Positions 8,350 through 16,252 of a stretch of 37,669 bases of DNA are shown here, piece by piece. This DNA comes from Mycobacterium sp. (GTDB taxonomy: Bacteria; Actinomycetota; Actinomycetes; Mycobacteriales; Mycobacteriaceae), in contig NZ_JAICZA010000034.1 of NCBI RefSeq assembly GCF_025933915.1, forward strand, positions 1-37,669, written 5' to 3'. How positions within the stretch are numbered: position 1 is the first letter of the stretch; every line of letters starts with the position of its first letter. The notes below the pieces were generated by a model that worked only from the letters and a program-made list of their open reading frames with translations, was not told the origin of the DNA and did not search any database. The translations under genes and the position numbers were made by a program.

Positions 8350-9462
8350 TTATGTGATGGCGTTGATCGAAGCAGACAGTCTCGCCTTGAACGCGTCGGG
8401 GATCGGGATGTAGCCGTTGTCGGCCAGGCCATTCTGCCCGGTGCCGATGGTGCTTTGCAGGAACGCCTTTACCGCGGTACCGATCCCGGAGTCCGGGTAC
8501 TTCGAGCACACGATCTCGTAGGTCGCCAGCACGATCGGGTAGGAACCGGACTGCTTCGGTTTGTAGAACGAGAGCGTGTCGAGCACCAGGTCGCTACCCT
8601 GGCCGGAGATCTTGGCACCAGCAATCGTCTTGCCCACCGACTCGGCGCTGATCGACACCGCGTCCGGGCCGGCCGAGGTGACGACCTTGGCCATGTTCAG
8701 CTTCTGCGCCTGGGCAAACGACCATTCGTTGTAGGTAATGGACCCTTCCGTGGCCTTGATGGCGGCTGACGTGCCGTCGTTGCCCTTGGCTCCCTCGCCG
8801 ACGCCTCCCTTGAAGGTCTTTCCGGCACCCTTGCCCCACGCACCGTCGGCGGCGGCGTCGAGGTATTTCTGGAAATTGTCGGTGGTGCCGGACTCGTCGT
8901 TGCGGAACACGACATGAATCGGCGCGGCGGGCAACGCGACGCCGGCGTTGAGCGCCTGGATCGCGGGATCATTCCACGTCGTGATCGTGCCGTTGAAGAT
9001 TTTGGCGGCCGTGGGGCCGTCGAGACTGAGCGAATCCACGCCCGTCACGTTGTAGGTGATGGCGATCGGGCCGAAAACGACCGGCAGATTCCACGCCGGT
9101 GAACCGCAACGCTGCTGCGCGGCAGCGTATTCGTTGGCAGCCAGCGGCGAGTCGGAGCCACCGAAATCGGTTTGATTACCGGTGAATTCGCTGATTCCGG
9201 CGCCCGATCCGTTGGCCGTGTAGTTCAGTGTCTGGCCGGGGCAGGCCTGCTCGAACGCGTTGACAAAGCGCGTCATCGCGTTGGCCTGGGCCGTCGATCC
9301 GCTGGCCTTGAGGGCCGTCTTGCCGCCGCAACTCACCTTGGTCGACGACGAGCCGCTGGGTCCCTTGGCGCCAGTCGCGTTGTTATCGCTTCCGCACCCC
9401 GACAACGCCAGCGCACCAGCGCTCACGACACTCAGTACGGCGCCAAATCGGTTGAGTTTCAA
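8350..9462 (-). CDS. pstS3: Phosphate-binding lipoprotein PstS
   Basis: PstS captures inorganic phosphate outside the membrane and delivers it to PstCA. The 370-aa precursor has a lipoprotein signal peptide ending in the lipobox LSGC, with acylated Cys23. The mature part has phosphate-binding loops: [22 protein letters not shown], the Asp-containing DFGGSD and [15 protein letters not shown]. The start MKLNRFGA and the C-terminus match M. tuberculosis PstS3 as I remember it, with equal length. The start is TTG at 9462, with AAGGA six nt upstream. Upstream lie candidate regulatory repeats and a degraded copy of a pstS 3' end. In M. tuberculosis, PstS proteins are surface antigens and this operon type is controlled by RegX3. 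Confidence 0.95.
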   Translation of the reverse strand: MKLNRFGAVLSVVSAGALALSGCGSDNNATGAKGPSGSSSTKVSCGGKTALKASGSTAQANAMTRFVNAFEQACPGQTLNYTANGSGAGISEFTGNQTDFGGSDSPLAANEYAAAQQRCGSPAWNLPVVFGPIAITYNVTGVDSLSLDGPTAAKIFNGTITTWNDPAIQALNAGVALPAAPIHVVFRNDESGTTDNFQKYLDAAADGAWGKGAGKTFKGGVGEGAKGNDGTSAAIKATEGSITYNEWSFAQAQKLNMAKVVTSAGPDAVSISAESVGKTIAGAKISGQGSDLVLDTLSFYKPKQSGSYPIVLATYEIVCSKYPDSGIGTAVKAFLQSTIGTGQNGLADNGYIPIPDAFKARLSASINAIT

Positions 9463-9639
9463 TTCGCATCCTTAAGGTGGGTGTCAACATGGTCGCCGCC
9501 GGTCGGTTGGCCATCGCATGCCGGCCAGCCCGTCGCGCGGCCACGAAGGTAACAGTAACAATTGAACGGTGAGCAAACTGTTCGGCGCTTGCCGCTGAAC
9601 GCGATGACGCCCCGCGGCGACGCAGGCCGGAGCTCGGCG
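9463..9639. promoter_or_regulatory. Upstream region of the pst operon
   Basis: No gene is supported here. On the minus strand, about 100 nt upstream of pstS3, GTTCA and two GTTAC units (9549-9567) form short repeats that could bind a PhoB-type regulator such as RegX3, but I cannot match them confidently to the known site. A CTCACC lies beside them. No convincing TANNNT box with the right spacing was found. Confidence 0.3.
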
Positions 9640-9787
9640 TGACGTCGCCTCGACGGCGTCCGCCAGCAAAGGGTTCACCCTCCCGGCCCAGGACACGCTT
9701 ACCGGCACCCGGGTGTACCCGTTGTCCGCAAAGCCATTCTGGCCGGCCGCGATGGTGCCTTTACCGGCGCCGGTCGGAATCGGAAGG
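9640..9787 (-). pseudogene. Decayed 3' fragment of a second pstS
   Basis: Read on the minus strand this stretch encodes [21 protein letters not shown], which aligns with [21 protein letters not shown] near the C-terminus of the adjacent PstS3. At DNA level the match includes GTTGTC..GCCATTCTG..GATGGTGC, then an apparent 13-bp deletion relative to pstS3, then CTTTACCG. Similarity fades on both sides: upstream coding sequence is gone, and the final residues ([13 protein letters not shown]) only loosely match [11 protein letters not shown]. It lies upstream of pstS3 on the same strand, so it is probably what remains of a tandem pst copy. The alignment is seen directly; the history is inferred. 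Confidence 0.7.
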
Positions 9788-9812
9788 CCGCATCGCCCCG
9801 CTGGAGAAAAAG

Positions 9813-9826
9813 TAGAACTTGTTCTA
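9813..9826. promoter_or_regulatory. KstR-type operator upstream of the SDR operon
   Basis: The 14-mer TAGAACTTGTTCTA fits the published KstR consensus TNNAACNNGTTNNA at every fixed position, and its outer arms TAGAAC/GTTCTA are perfect inverted repeats. KstR is the TetR-family repressor of sterol-catabolism genes in mycobacteria. The site lies 70 bp before the SDR ATG, a usual operator position. Binding is inferred from the motif only; a related TetR-family regulator could also use it. Confidence 0.6.
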
Positions 9827-9895
9827 GAAATGTCCGATCCGAGACGGCGCGGCTTGCTACCGTGTCGGCTGACACCGAAAAGAAGAGAGGCCGCC

Positions 9896-10687
9896 ATGAT
9901 CCTTGACAGGTTCCGTCTCGACGACAAGGTCGCCGTCATCACCGGTGCAGGCCGCGGGCTCGGGGCCGCCATTGCGCTGGCCTTCGCCGAGGCAGGCGCC
10001 GATGTTCTCATCGCCTCCCGAACGGAATCCCAACTAGAAGCCGTCGCCGAACAGGTCCGCGCCACCGGGCGTCGGGCCCACGTCGTGGCCGCCGATCTGG
10101 CGCATCCGGAGTCCACCGCCGAGCTGGCCGGTCGGGCCGTCGAGGCGTTCGGGAAACTAGACATCGTCGTCAACAACGTCGGCGGAACCATGCCCAACAC
10201 GTTGCTGACGACCTCGACGAAAGATCTCAAAGACGCTTTCACCTTCAACGTCGGCACCGCCCACGCGCTCACGCTGGCAGCGGTGCCCTTGATGCTGGAG
10301 CACTCCGGCGGCGGAAGCATCATCAACATCACCTCAACCATGGGCCGCCTGGCCGGACGTGGCTTCGCGGCCTACGGGACCGCCAAGGCCGCGCTGTCCC
10401 ACTACACCCGGCTCACCGCCCTGGACCTGTGCCCGCGGATTCGCGTCAACGCGATCGCACCGGGATCGATCCTCACCTCCGCGCTGGACGTGGTTGCCTC
10501 CAACGACGAGCTGCGGGCACCGATGGAGAAGGCCACCCCGATGCGCCGTCTCGGCGATCCGGTCGACATTGCCGCTGCCGCAGTCTATTTGGCCTCCCCG
10601 GCCGGCGACTTCCTGACCGGCAAGACGCTCGAGGTCGACGGCGGCCTCACCTTCCCCAATCTCGACATCCCCGTCCCGGATCTGTGA
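9896..10687 (+). CDS. Short-chain dehydrogenase/reductase (Rv0927c-like)
   Basis: This 263-aa classical SDR is an NAD(P)-dependent alcohol/ketone oxidoreductase. The Rossmann glycine motif TGAGRGLG is near residue 17, NNVGG replaces the usual NNAG, and a Ser in the ITSTMG strand and Y-G-T-A-K form the catalytic set. The C-terminus has the [14 protein letters not shown] segment. The ATG at 9896 has GAGAGG five nt upstream and fits the N-terminus of the family; the longer in-frame opening from 9713 runs through the operator and the pstS remnant and is not real. It is followed after 24 bp by the Rv0926c-like gene, so the two form an operon. The KstR-like operator upstream suggests a role in sterol or related lipid catabolism. 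Length matches Rv0927c (about 263 aa). Confidence 0.93.
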   Translation: MILDRFRLDDKVAVITGAGRGLGAAIALAFAEAGADVLIASRTESQLEAVAEQVRATGRRAHVVAADLAHPESTAELAGRAVEAFGKLDIVVNNVGGTMPNTLLTTSTKDLKDAFTFNVGTAHALTLAAVPLMLEHSGGGSIINITSTMGRLAGRGFAAYGTAKAALSHYTRLTALDLCPRIRVNAIAPGSILTSALDVVASNDELRAPMEKATPMRRLGDPVDIAAAAVYLASPAGDFLTGKTLEVDGGLTFPNLDIPVPDL

Positions 10688-10711
10688 CCCACGACCGCTA
10701 AGGAGCACGTC

Positions 10712-11788
10712 ATGCCCATCCCCGTCGTCCAACTGGGCACCGGCAACGTCGGTATCCACGCGCTGCGGGCGCTCATCACCAATCCGGAGTTCGAACTGAA
10801 GGGCGTCTGGGTGTCATCGGACGCCAAGGCCGGTAAAGATGCGGCGGAGCTCGCCGGGCTTGCGGAGTCGACGGGCGTGCTCGCGAGCACCGACCTGGAC
10901 GCCGTGCTCGCCGCCGGGCCACAATGCGCGGTCTACAACGCGCTGGCCGACAACCGGCTGCCCGAGGCGCTGGAGGACTACCGGCGCGTCTTGGCGGCCG
11001 GGATCAACATCGTCGGCAGCGGTCCGGTCTTCTTGCAGTATCCGTGGCAGGTGATCCCCGAGGAGCTGATCAACCCTCTGGAAGACGCAGCGCGCGAAGG
11101 TAATTCAAGCCTGTACGTCAACGGTATCGACCCTGGATTCGCCAACGACCTGCTGCCGCTGGCACTGGCGGGCACCTGCCAGAGCATCCAGCAGATCCGG
11201 TGCATGGAGATCATCGACTACGCCACCTATGACAGCGCCGCGGTCATGTTCGACGTCATGGGATTCGGCAAGCCGCTGGACGACATTCCCATGCTGCTGC
11301 AGCCCGGTGTGCTCAGCCTGGCCTGGGGTTCGGTGATCCGGCAAATGGCGGCGGGCCTTGGCATTTCGCTTGACGAGGTCACCCAGTCACACGTTCGGGT
11401 ACCGGCCCCCGAGGACTTCGACATCGCCTCGGGCCGCATCGCCAAGGGCACCGCCGCTGCGCTGCGCTTCGAGGTGTCCGGCATGGTCAACGGCGATCCC
11501 GTCGTCGTCCTCGAACACGTCACCCGGCTGCGCGAGGACCTGTGCCCCGAGTGGCCGCAGCCCGCCCAGCACGGCGGCTCCTACCGCATCGAGATCACCG
11601 GTGAACCGTCATACGCGATGGACATCTGCCTGAGCAGCCGCAAGGGCGATCACAACCACGCCGGATTGGTGGCCACCGCGATGCGGGTCGTCAACGCGAT
11701 CCCCGCGGTGGTGGCCGCCCCGCCGGGAATCGTGACGACTCTCGACTTGCCGCTGGTCACCGGCAAGGGGCTCTACCTTCCGGAGTGA
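10712..11788 (+). CDS. Dihydrodipicolinate-reductase-like NAD(P)-binding protein (Rv0926c-like)
   Basis: The 358-aa protein begins with a Rossmann fold: LGTGNVGIHALRAL gives the GxGxxG nucleotide-binding loop at residues 8-13. It resembles the dihydrodipicolinate-reductase-like/amine dehydrogenase family, where a hydride is transferred to a small substrate, but it lacks the DapB C-terminal signature. A VNGIDPGFANDLLPL segment in the middle and the LPLVTGKGLYLPE C-terminus are characteristic of the mycobacterial group. TAAGGAG lies 8 nt before the ATG. Length and placement after the SDR and before mntH match M. tuberculosis Rv0926c. Coexpression with the SDR suggests they act in one short pathway. 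Substrate is unknown. Confidence 0.85.
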   Translation: MPIPVVQLGTGNVGIHALRALITNPEFELKGVWVSSDAKAGKDAAELAGLAESTGVLASTDLDAVLAAGPQCAVYNALADNRLPEALEDYRRVLAAGINIVGSGPVFLQYPWQVIPEELINPLEDAAREGNSSLYVNGIDPGFANDLLPLALAGTCQSIQQIRCMEIIDYATYDSAAVMFDVMGFGKPLDDIPMLLQPGVLSLAWGSVIRQMAAGLGISLDEVTQSHVRVPAPEDFDIASGRIAKGTAAALRFEVSGMVNGDPVVVLEHVTRLREDLCPEWPQPAQHGGSYRIEITGEPSYAMDICLSSRKGDHNHAGLVATAMRVVNAIPAVVAAPPGIVTTLDLPLVTGKGLYLPE

Positions 11789-11846
11789 CCCTCGGGGGAG
11801 GAAACGCCACCGCCGCTGCGCGTCCCGCCGGGATGTTCGACTAACC

Positions 11847-11870
11847 TCACTTTCTTATTCGGTGAAGTGA
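11847..11870. promoter_or_regulatory. Dyad upstream of mntH
   Basis: TCACTT (11847-11852) and AAGTGA (11865-11870) are perfect inverted arms around a 12-nt AT-rich spacer, ending 15 nt before the mntH start. A TAACCT that fits TANNNT overlaps the left arm (11842-11847). The position suits an operator for a manganese-responsive repressor such as MntR, but I do not recognise the sequence as an established site. Confidence 0.35.
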
Positions 11871-11885
11871 ATCGAGGTCGGCACG

Positions 11886-13112
11886 TTGGCGCAGCGCATC
11901 CAGAGCTCGCTCAAGGGCAACTGGTATCTGCTCGGGCCGGCGTTCGTCGCCGCGATCGCCTACGTCGACCCGGGAAACGTCGCGGCCAACGTCAGCGCGG
12001 GTTCGCAGTACGGCTACTTGCTGCTGTGGGTGATCGTTGCGGCCAATGTCCTCGCGGGCCTGGTGCAGTACCTGTCGGCGAAGCTCGGGCTGGTCACCGG
12101 GCGCTCGTTGCCGGCCGCCCTGGGCAAGCGGATGAGCCGTCCACTGCGGCTGGTGTATTGGGCGCAGGCCGAACTCGTGGCGGTCGCCACCGATGCGGCC
12201 GAAGTCGTCGGCGGGGCGATCGCCTTGCACATCCTGTTCGGTTTGCCGCTGTTGGTCGGCGGGGTGGTCACCGGCGTGGTGGCCTTGCTGTTGCTGGGCA
12301 TTCAGGACCGGCGCGGGCAGATCATCTTCGAGCGGGTCATCACCGGCTTGCTGCTCGTCATCGCGATCGGGTTTGCGGCGAGCTTCTTCGTCAAGACGGC
12401 GCCTCCCCACGACGTGCTCGGCGGGCTGGTGCCGAGGTTCCGCGGCACCGAGAGCGTGCTGCTGGCCGCCGCCATCCTGGGGGCCACCGTCATGCCGCAC
12501 GCGGTGTACATGCACTCGGGCCTGGTCCTGGACCGGCACGGACATCCCGATGACGGGTCGCATCGCCGCCTGCTGCTGCGCGTCACACGCTGGGACGTCG
12601 CCCTCGCGATGGCGGTGGCCGGCACGGTGAACGCCGCGATGCTGCTGGTCGCCGCGATCAACCTGCAAGACCGCAACGTGAGCGCGTCCATCGAGGGCGC
12701 CTATGCCGCCATTCACAACACGCTGGGCGCGACCATCGCGGTGCTGTTCGCGATCGGTCTGCTCGCGTCCGGTCTGGCGTCGTCGTCGGTGGGCGCATAC
12801 GCCGGGGCCATGATCATGCAGGGGCTGCTGCACCGGTCGATTCCGATGGTGGCGCGCCGGTTGATCACGCTGTGCCCCGCCATGGTGATCCTGGCGGTCG
12901 GATTCGACCCCACCCGTGCATTGGTGCTCTCCCAGGTGGTGCTGTCGTTCGGCATTCCGTTCGCGGTGCTGCCCTTGATCAAGTTGACGAGCAACCGCGA
13001 GCTGATGGGCGCCGACGCCAACCACCGCATCACGACGATTCTTGGCTGGGGCGTCGGCATATTGATTAGTCTGCTTAACATGGTGCTCGTCTGGCTGACG
13101 GTGACCGGCTGA
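11886..13112 (+). CDS. mntH: Nramp-family divalent metal transporter MntH
   Basis: MntH imports Mn2+ (and Fe2+ and related ions) with protons across the cytoplasmic membrane. The 408-aa protein has about eleven hydrophobic helices and both metal-binding signatures: D28-P-G-N31 in helix 1 and M203-P-H in helix 6. Length is typical and it corresponds to Rv0924c (Mramp) of M. tuberculosis in the same neighbourhood. The start is TTG at 11886 (MAQRIQSSLKGNWYLLGPAF). A GAGG lies 12 nt upstream, which is weak. A dyad immediately upstream may be the metal-dependent operator. The stop is directly followed by the ATG of the next gene (TGAATG), so the two are cotranscribed. Confidence 0.95.
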   Translation: MAQRIQSSLKGNWYLLGPAFVAAIAYVDPGNVAANVSAGSQYGYLLLWVIVAANVLAGLVQYLSAKLGLVTGRSLPAALGKRMSRPLRLVYWAQAELVAVATDAAEVVGGAIALHILFGLPLLVGGVVTGVVALLLLGIQDRRGQIIFERVITGLLLVIAIGFAASFFVKTAPPHDVLGGLVPRFRGTESVLLAAAILGATVMPHAVYMHSGLVLDRHGHPDDGSHRRLLLRVTRWDVALAMAVAGTVNAAMLLVAAINLQDRNVSASIEGAYAAIHNTLGATIAVLFAIGLLASGLASSSVGAYAGAMIMQGLLHRSIPMVARRLITLCPAMVILAVGFDPTRALVLSQVVLSFGIPFAVLPLIKLTSNRELMGADANHRITTILGWGVGILISLLNMVLVWLTVTG

Positions 13113-14192
13113 ATGCCGGCCCTCCGGCATCTGTACTTCGCATACGGCTCGAACCTATGCGTACGGCAGATGGCGCGGCGCTGTCCCGACGCAGCCGCTC
13201 CGCGGCCGGCGGTCCTCGCCGATCACGACTGGCTGATCAACCAGCGCGGCGTCGCCACCGTCGAACCGTTGGCCGGAAACCAGGTGCATGGGGTGGTATG
13301 GCAGATCTCCGACGGCGACCTGGCGACCTTGGACAGTGCCGAGGGCGTGCCGGTGCGCTACCGACGCGACCGACTCACCGTGCACACCGATGACGGTCCG
13401 TCGCCGGCCTGGGTCTACATCGATCACCGGGTGACGCCGGGGCCACCGCGCCCCGGCTACCTGCCCACGATCATCGACGGCGCGACGCAGCACGGATTGC
13501 CCCAACGCTGGCTCGCGTTCTTGCGCCGTTGGGACCCCGCGGGCTGGCCTCGCCCGAAGTCGTCATCGGCGACCGAGCCTGGGCCACAGTCGCTTTCAGC
13601 GTTGCTGCGCGAGCCGGGGGTGAGCGAGGTCAGCCAATTGCGGTCGCGTTTCGGCTTTCTCGCCATCCACGGCGGCGGGCTCGAAGAGATGACCGATGTG
13701 ATCGCCGAGCGGGCCGCCCAGGACGCCGGCGCTTCGGTGTACGTGGTGCGTCATCCCGACCGCTACCCGCATCACCTCCCGTCGGCCCTGTTCGATCCGG
13801 CCGAGTCGCCACGGCTCGCCGAGTTCCTCGGCCATGTCGACGTCGCGGTGTCGCTGCACGGCTATGGCCGCGACGGTCGCAGCACCCAGCTGCTGGCGGG
13901 CGGCCGCAACCGGGATTTGGCCGCCCACGCGGCCCGCCACATCCGGCTGACCGGCTATCAGGTCATCACCGACCTCGACGAGGTGCCGCCGGAATTGCGC
14001 GGCCTGCATCCGCGAAACCCGGTGAACCGGGTGCGCGAGGGCGGAATGCAGCTGGAGCTCTCGGCGCGGGTCCGGGGGATCAGCCCGCGCAGCCCCTTGC
14101 CGGGCGATGACGGTTTATCGCCGGTCACCGGTGCCCTGATCCAGGGGTTGGCGGATACCGCTCGTTGTTGGTCGATGTCGTCGGATCGTTGA
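13113..14192 (+). CDS. Gamma-glutamylcyclotransferase / poly-gamma-glutamate hydrolase fusion
   Basis: This 359-aa protein appears to join two gamma-glutamyl-acting domains. Residues about 5-140 look like a GGCT/AIG2 cyclotransferase fold: YFAYGSNL at 8-15, GVVWQISDGDLATLDSAEG, and W-V-Y-I-D. Residues about 165-355 resemble the zinc-dependent poly-gamma-glutamate hydrolase family first seen in phages (UPF0714/DUF867): FLAIHGGGLEEMTD, VSLHGYGRD and MQLELSARVR supply the His and Glu ligands. Its start abuts the mntH stop. Together the domains could cleave gamma-linked glutamyl peptides and cyclise the released residues, but no substrate is evident from context. Motifs are seen; domain identities come from family memory and the joint function is inferred. 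Confidence 0.75.
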   Translation: MPALRHLYFAYGSNLCVRQMARRCPDAAAPRPAVLADHDWLINQRGVATVEPLAGNQVHGVVWQISDGDLATLDSAEGVPVRYRRDRLTVHTDDGPSPAWVYIDHRVTPGPPRPGYLPTIIDGATQHGLPQRWLAFLRRWDPAGWPRPKSSSATEPGPQSLSALLREPGVSEVSQLRSRFGFLAIHGGGLEEMTDVIAERAAQDAGASVYVVRHPDRYPHHLPSALFDPAESPRLAEFLGHVDVAVSLHGYGRDGRSTQLLAGGRNRDLAAHAARHIRLTGYQVITDLDEVPPELRGLHPRNPVNRVREGGMQLELSARVRGISPRSPLPGDDGLSPVTGALIQGLADTARCWSMSSDR

Positions 14193-14207
14193 AAACGGAG
14201 GTTGTTG

Positions 14208-15026
14208 GTGGCCAAGGATTTTCGCTTCGGAATGAGCATGCGGTTCTTCAAGTCGCGCGAAGCGCTGCTCGACAAGGCCAAGCGCGCTGAAGATGCCGGC
14301 TTCGACATTCTTTGTGTACCCGACCATTTGGGTGCCGCCGCACCCTTTCCGACCCTGACCGCGGTCGCGATGGTCACCACAACGCTGCGACTGAGCATGT
14401 ACGTGCTCAATTCCGCGTTCTACAAGCCAGCCCTGCTCAGCCGGGACATGCAGGCCCTGGATCTGCTCAGCGACGGGCGCCTTGAGATCGGGCTCGGCAC
14501 CGGCTACGTCCGGGAAGAGTTCGAAGCCGCCGAGATCCCCTATCCCAGCGCCGGCGCCCGGGTCGACTACCTCGAGCACATGACGAAATACTTGAAGGAA
14601 CACCACCCGTCGACACCACTCATCATCGCCGGCAACGGTGACCGGGTACTGACCATCGCGGCCCGCAACGCCGACATCATCGGGTTGACCGGCTCCAAGG
14701 TGCGCGACGTCGAGGACCCGTTCGCCGAACGCGTCGACTTCGTCCGCAACGCCGCCGGGGATCGGTTCGACTCCCTCGAGCTCAATCTCGCGATCACGGC
14801 GATGCCGCGGGCCGGCGAGACCGAGCCCGACCTCAAGCTGACCCGCAGCTATGCGCCGAACCTGTCCGACGAGGAGATCCTGTCCCAGCCCTCGGTGCTC
14901 AGCGGTTCCCCCCGCGAGATCGCCGACACGTTGTGCGCATACCGGGAAAAGTACGCCGTGTCGTCGTTCACCGTGCAGGACAACAACATCGAGAACTTCT
15001 CGAAGGTCATCGCCGAACTGCGCTGA
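14208..15026 (+). CDS. LLM-class (probably F420-dependent) oxidoreductase
   Basis: The protein belongs to the luciferase-like monooxygenase superfamily, whose mycobacterial members mostly use coenzyme F420. Visible features are the N-terminal FRFGMSMRFF strand, GFDILCVPDHLGAAAPFPTLTA (typical of the TIGR03621-type group), LSDGRLEIGLGTGYV and GSPREIADTL near the C-terminus. It is about 272 aa. Three consecutive codons TTG TTG GTG could initiate (14202, 14205, 14208). The GTG at 14208 lies 7 nt after GGAG, the best spacing, and is chosen. It follows the cyclotransferase/hydrolase gene closely and is probably the last gene of the mntH transcript. The substrate is unknown. Confidence 0.88.
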   Translation: MAKDFRFGMSMRFFKSREALLDKAKRAEDAGFDILCVPDHLGAAAPFPTLTAVAMVTTTLRLSMYVLNSAFYKPALLSRDMQALDLLSDGRLEIGLGTGYVREEFEAAEIPYPSAGARVDYLEHMTKYLKEHHPSTPLIIAGNGDRVLTIAARNADIIGLTGSKVRDVEDPFAERVDFVRNAAGDRFDSLELNLAITAMPRAGETEPDLKLTRSYAPNLSDEEILSQPSVLSGSPREIADTLCAYREKYAVSSFTVQDNNIENFSKVIAELR

Positions 15027-15048
15027 CCACATCTCCTCGTGTTCGAGA

Positions 15049-15072
15049 ACCGGGGCTGCACACAACCGGTTA
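15049..15072. terminator. Short hairpin between convergent genes
   Basis: AACCGG (15049-15054) and CCGGTT (15067-15072) can pair around a 12-nt loop in the 55-bp gap between the oxidoreductase and the oppositely oriented GTPase gene. The stem is only 6 bp and has no T-tract, so its role as a terminator is weakly supported. Confidence 0.3.
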
Positions 15073-15081
15073 TCGCGCCGC

Positions 15082-16245
15082 CTAGAGCACACCGCAGCTG
15101 GCTGTGACCCAGCGCAGCGGATCGAGGCAGCGAAACGGTGCGATCCCGCGCGCGTTGAGCCGATTGCCCTCCGGAGGCTGGCCGAGCGCCGACACCACGA
15201 AGTAACGGTGGTTGAGCCGGATCCCACTCGGCGGATTCTCCACCCCGGTCACGATCGAACCGCCGTTGAGACGAAGCAGCAGGCTGCGCACTTCCTCATG
15301 CAGCAATTGCCCGTCGACGTCGTCATATTGCCGGAATGCGGGGCTCTCGCGGATGCAGGCCGCCCCGGCATTGCACATCACCTGGCTCCACGCCGAGCCC
15401 TCGACTTGGCTCAGCGCACGCAGCACGTCGAATTTGGGCAGGATCACCGCGAGCCGCGGCCTACCCTCCCCCACCGCGCGCAACAGGTTGCTCAGTACCG
15501 ATCGCGGATCGCCGCCGCTCCACGACTGAGGGGGCACCAGGTCTTGCAGTTGCTCTCGGATCACGTCTACCCGCAGCGGGTCGAACATGAAGAACACCGC
15601 ATCGGCGTTGGAGAAGAACCGAAAATGTGCGGCGTCGAGATCGCCGGCCTCCAGGTCCTCGCCCGCCACATCGCGCAGCACCACGTAGCGGCGCACCCCG
15701 TGCCATAGACCGATATTGAAGACGAGCGGTTCACGCTGATAGGACGCCTGGACATCGGCCGCAGGCGTCGGTGGGATCAGCCCACGTTGGATGAACAGCG
15801 GCCGTTCGTAGTTGTTCGTATAACTGGTCGTGGTGCTCGATGTCGCCGGTTCCATGGATACGCCGAGACGTTCACACAGTAGCTCGAGCTGCTTGATCAA
15901 CACCGCGATGTACATGCTCTTGCCGGTGGCCCGGGCGCCGGCCATCGCGATGCATAGTGCGTGGCCCTCACGCCATCCATTCGGCAAGACGAAATGGCAT
16001 ACCGGGCAGATTTCGACTACGGGTGCATTCACTTGCCGGCTGATATCGGCGGTGGACGGCCGTAGCGGGGCCGTATACCCCGGCGGGCGTTTGAGCGAAT
16101 GTATTGAGCCGCAACGAACTTCGGCGCCGACATAGGCCGATGCGACCCCGTCACGGTTGGTCTGTCCGGCCGCTTCTGGCGGCACCATCCAGGCGTAACT
16201 GTCGTCGTCGAGAACCGAGAAGCATCTCGGGCATTTGGTCAGCAT
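15082..16245 (-). CDS. Zinc-ribbon TRAFAC-type GTPase (DO-GTPase2-like)
   Basis: The 387-aa protein has a P-loop GARATGKS (103-110), a G3/Walker B element RDVAGED (191-197) after hydrophobic strand VVL, and a G4-like LPKFD (269-273) after strand LAVI. This pattern fits a small TRAFAC GTPase rather than an AAA or ABC ATPase. Two CxxC pairs (C5/C8 and C80/C83) flank an insert and probably form one zinc ribbon before the GTPase domain. I recall such domains being called DO-GTPase2 or 'TRAFAC clade GTPase' beside GAP1 genes. It ends the long minus-strand operon, 7 bp after the vWA gene. No membrane helix is visible, so it is cytosolic. Its likely partner is the GAP1-type protein encoded two genes upstream. 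The biological role is unknown. Confidence 0.75.
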   Translation of the reverse strand: MLTKCPRCFSVLDDDSYAWMVPPEAAGQTNRDGVASAYVGAEVRCGSIHSLKRPPGYTAPLRPSTADISRQVNAPVVEICPVCHFVLPNGWREGHALCIAMAGARATGKSMYIAVLIKQLELLCERLGVSMEPATSSTTTSYTNNYERPLFIQRGLIPPTPAADVQASYQREPLVFNIGLWHGVRRYVVLRDVAGEDLEAGDLDAAHFRFFSNADAVFFMFDPLRVDVIREQLQDLVPPQSWSGGDPRSVLSNLLRAVGEGRPRLAVILPKFDVLRALSQVEGSAWSQVMCNAGAACIRESPAFRQYDDVDGQLLHEEVRSLLLRLNGGSIVTGVENPPSGIRLNHRYFVVSALGQPPEGNRLNARGIAPFRCLDPLRWVTASCGVL

Positions 16246-16252
16246 GGCGCTG

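Noticed and set aside
6532..8769. 745-aa plus-strand open frame opposite the pst operon
   Set aside because: It is the antisense shadow of pstA1-pstC2-pstS3, full of His/Arg/Gln/Asp, as expected in high-GC DNA.
9713..9895. N-terminal extension of the SDR reading frame
   Set aside because: It runs through the pstS remnant and the KstR-like operator; the ATG at 9896 has a proper ribosome site and fits the family N-terminus.
11847..13130. 427-aa minus-strand frame opposite mntH
   Set aside because: Antisense shadow with His/Gln/Arg bias; mntH on the other strand has all family motifs.
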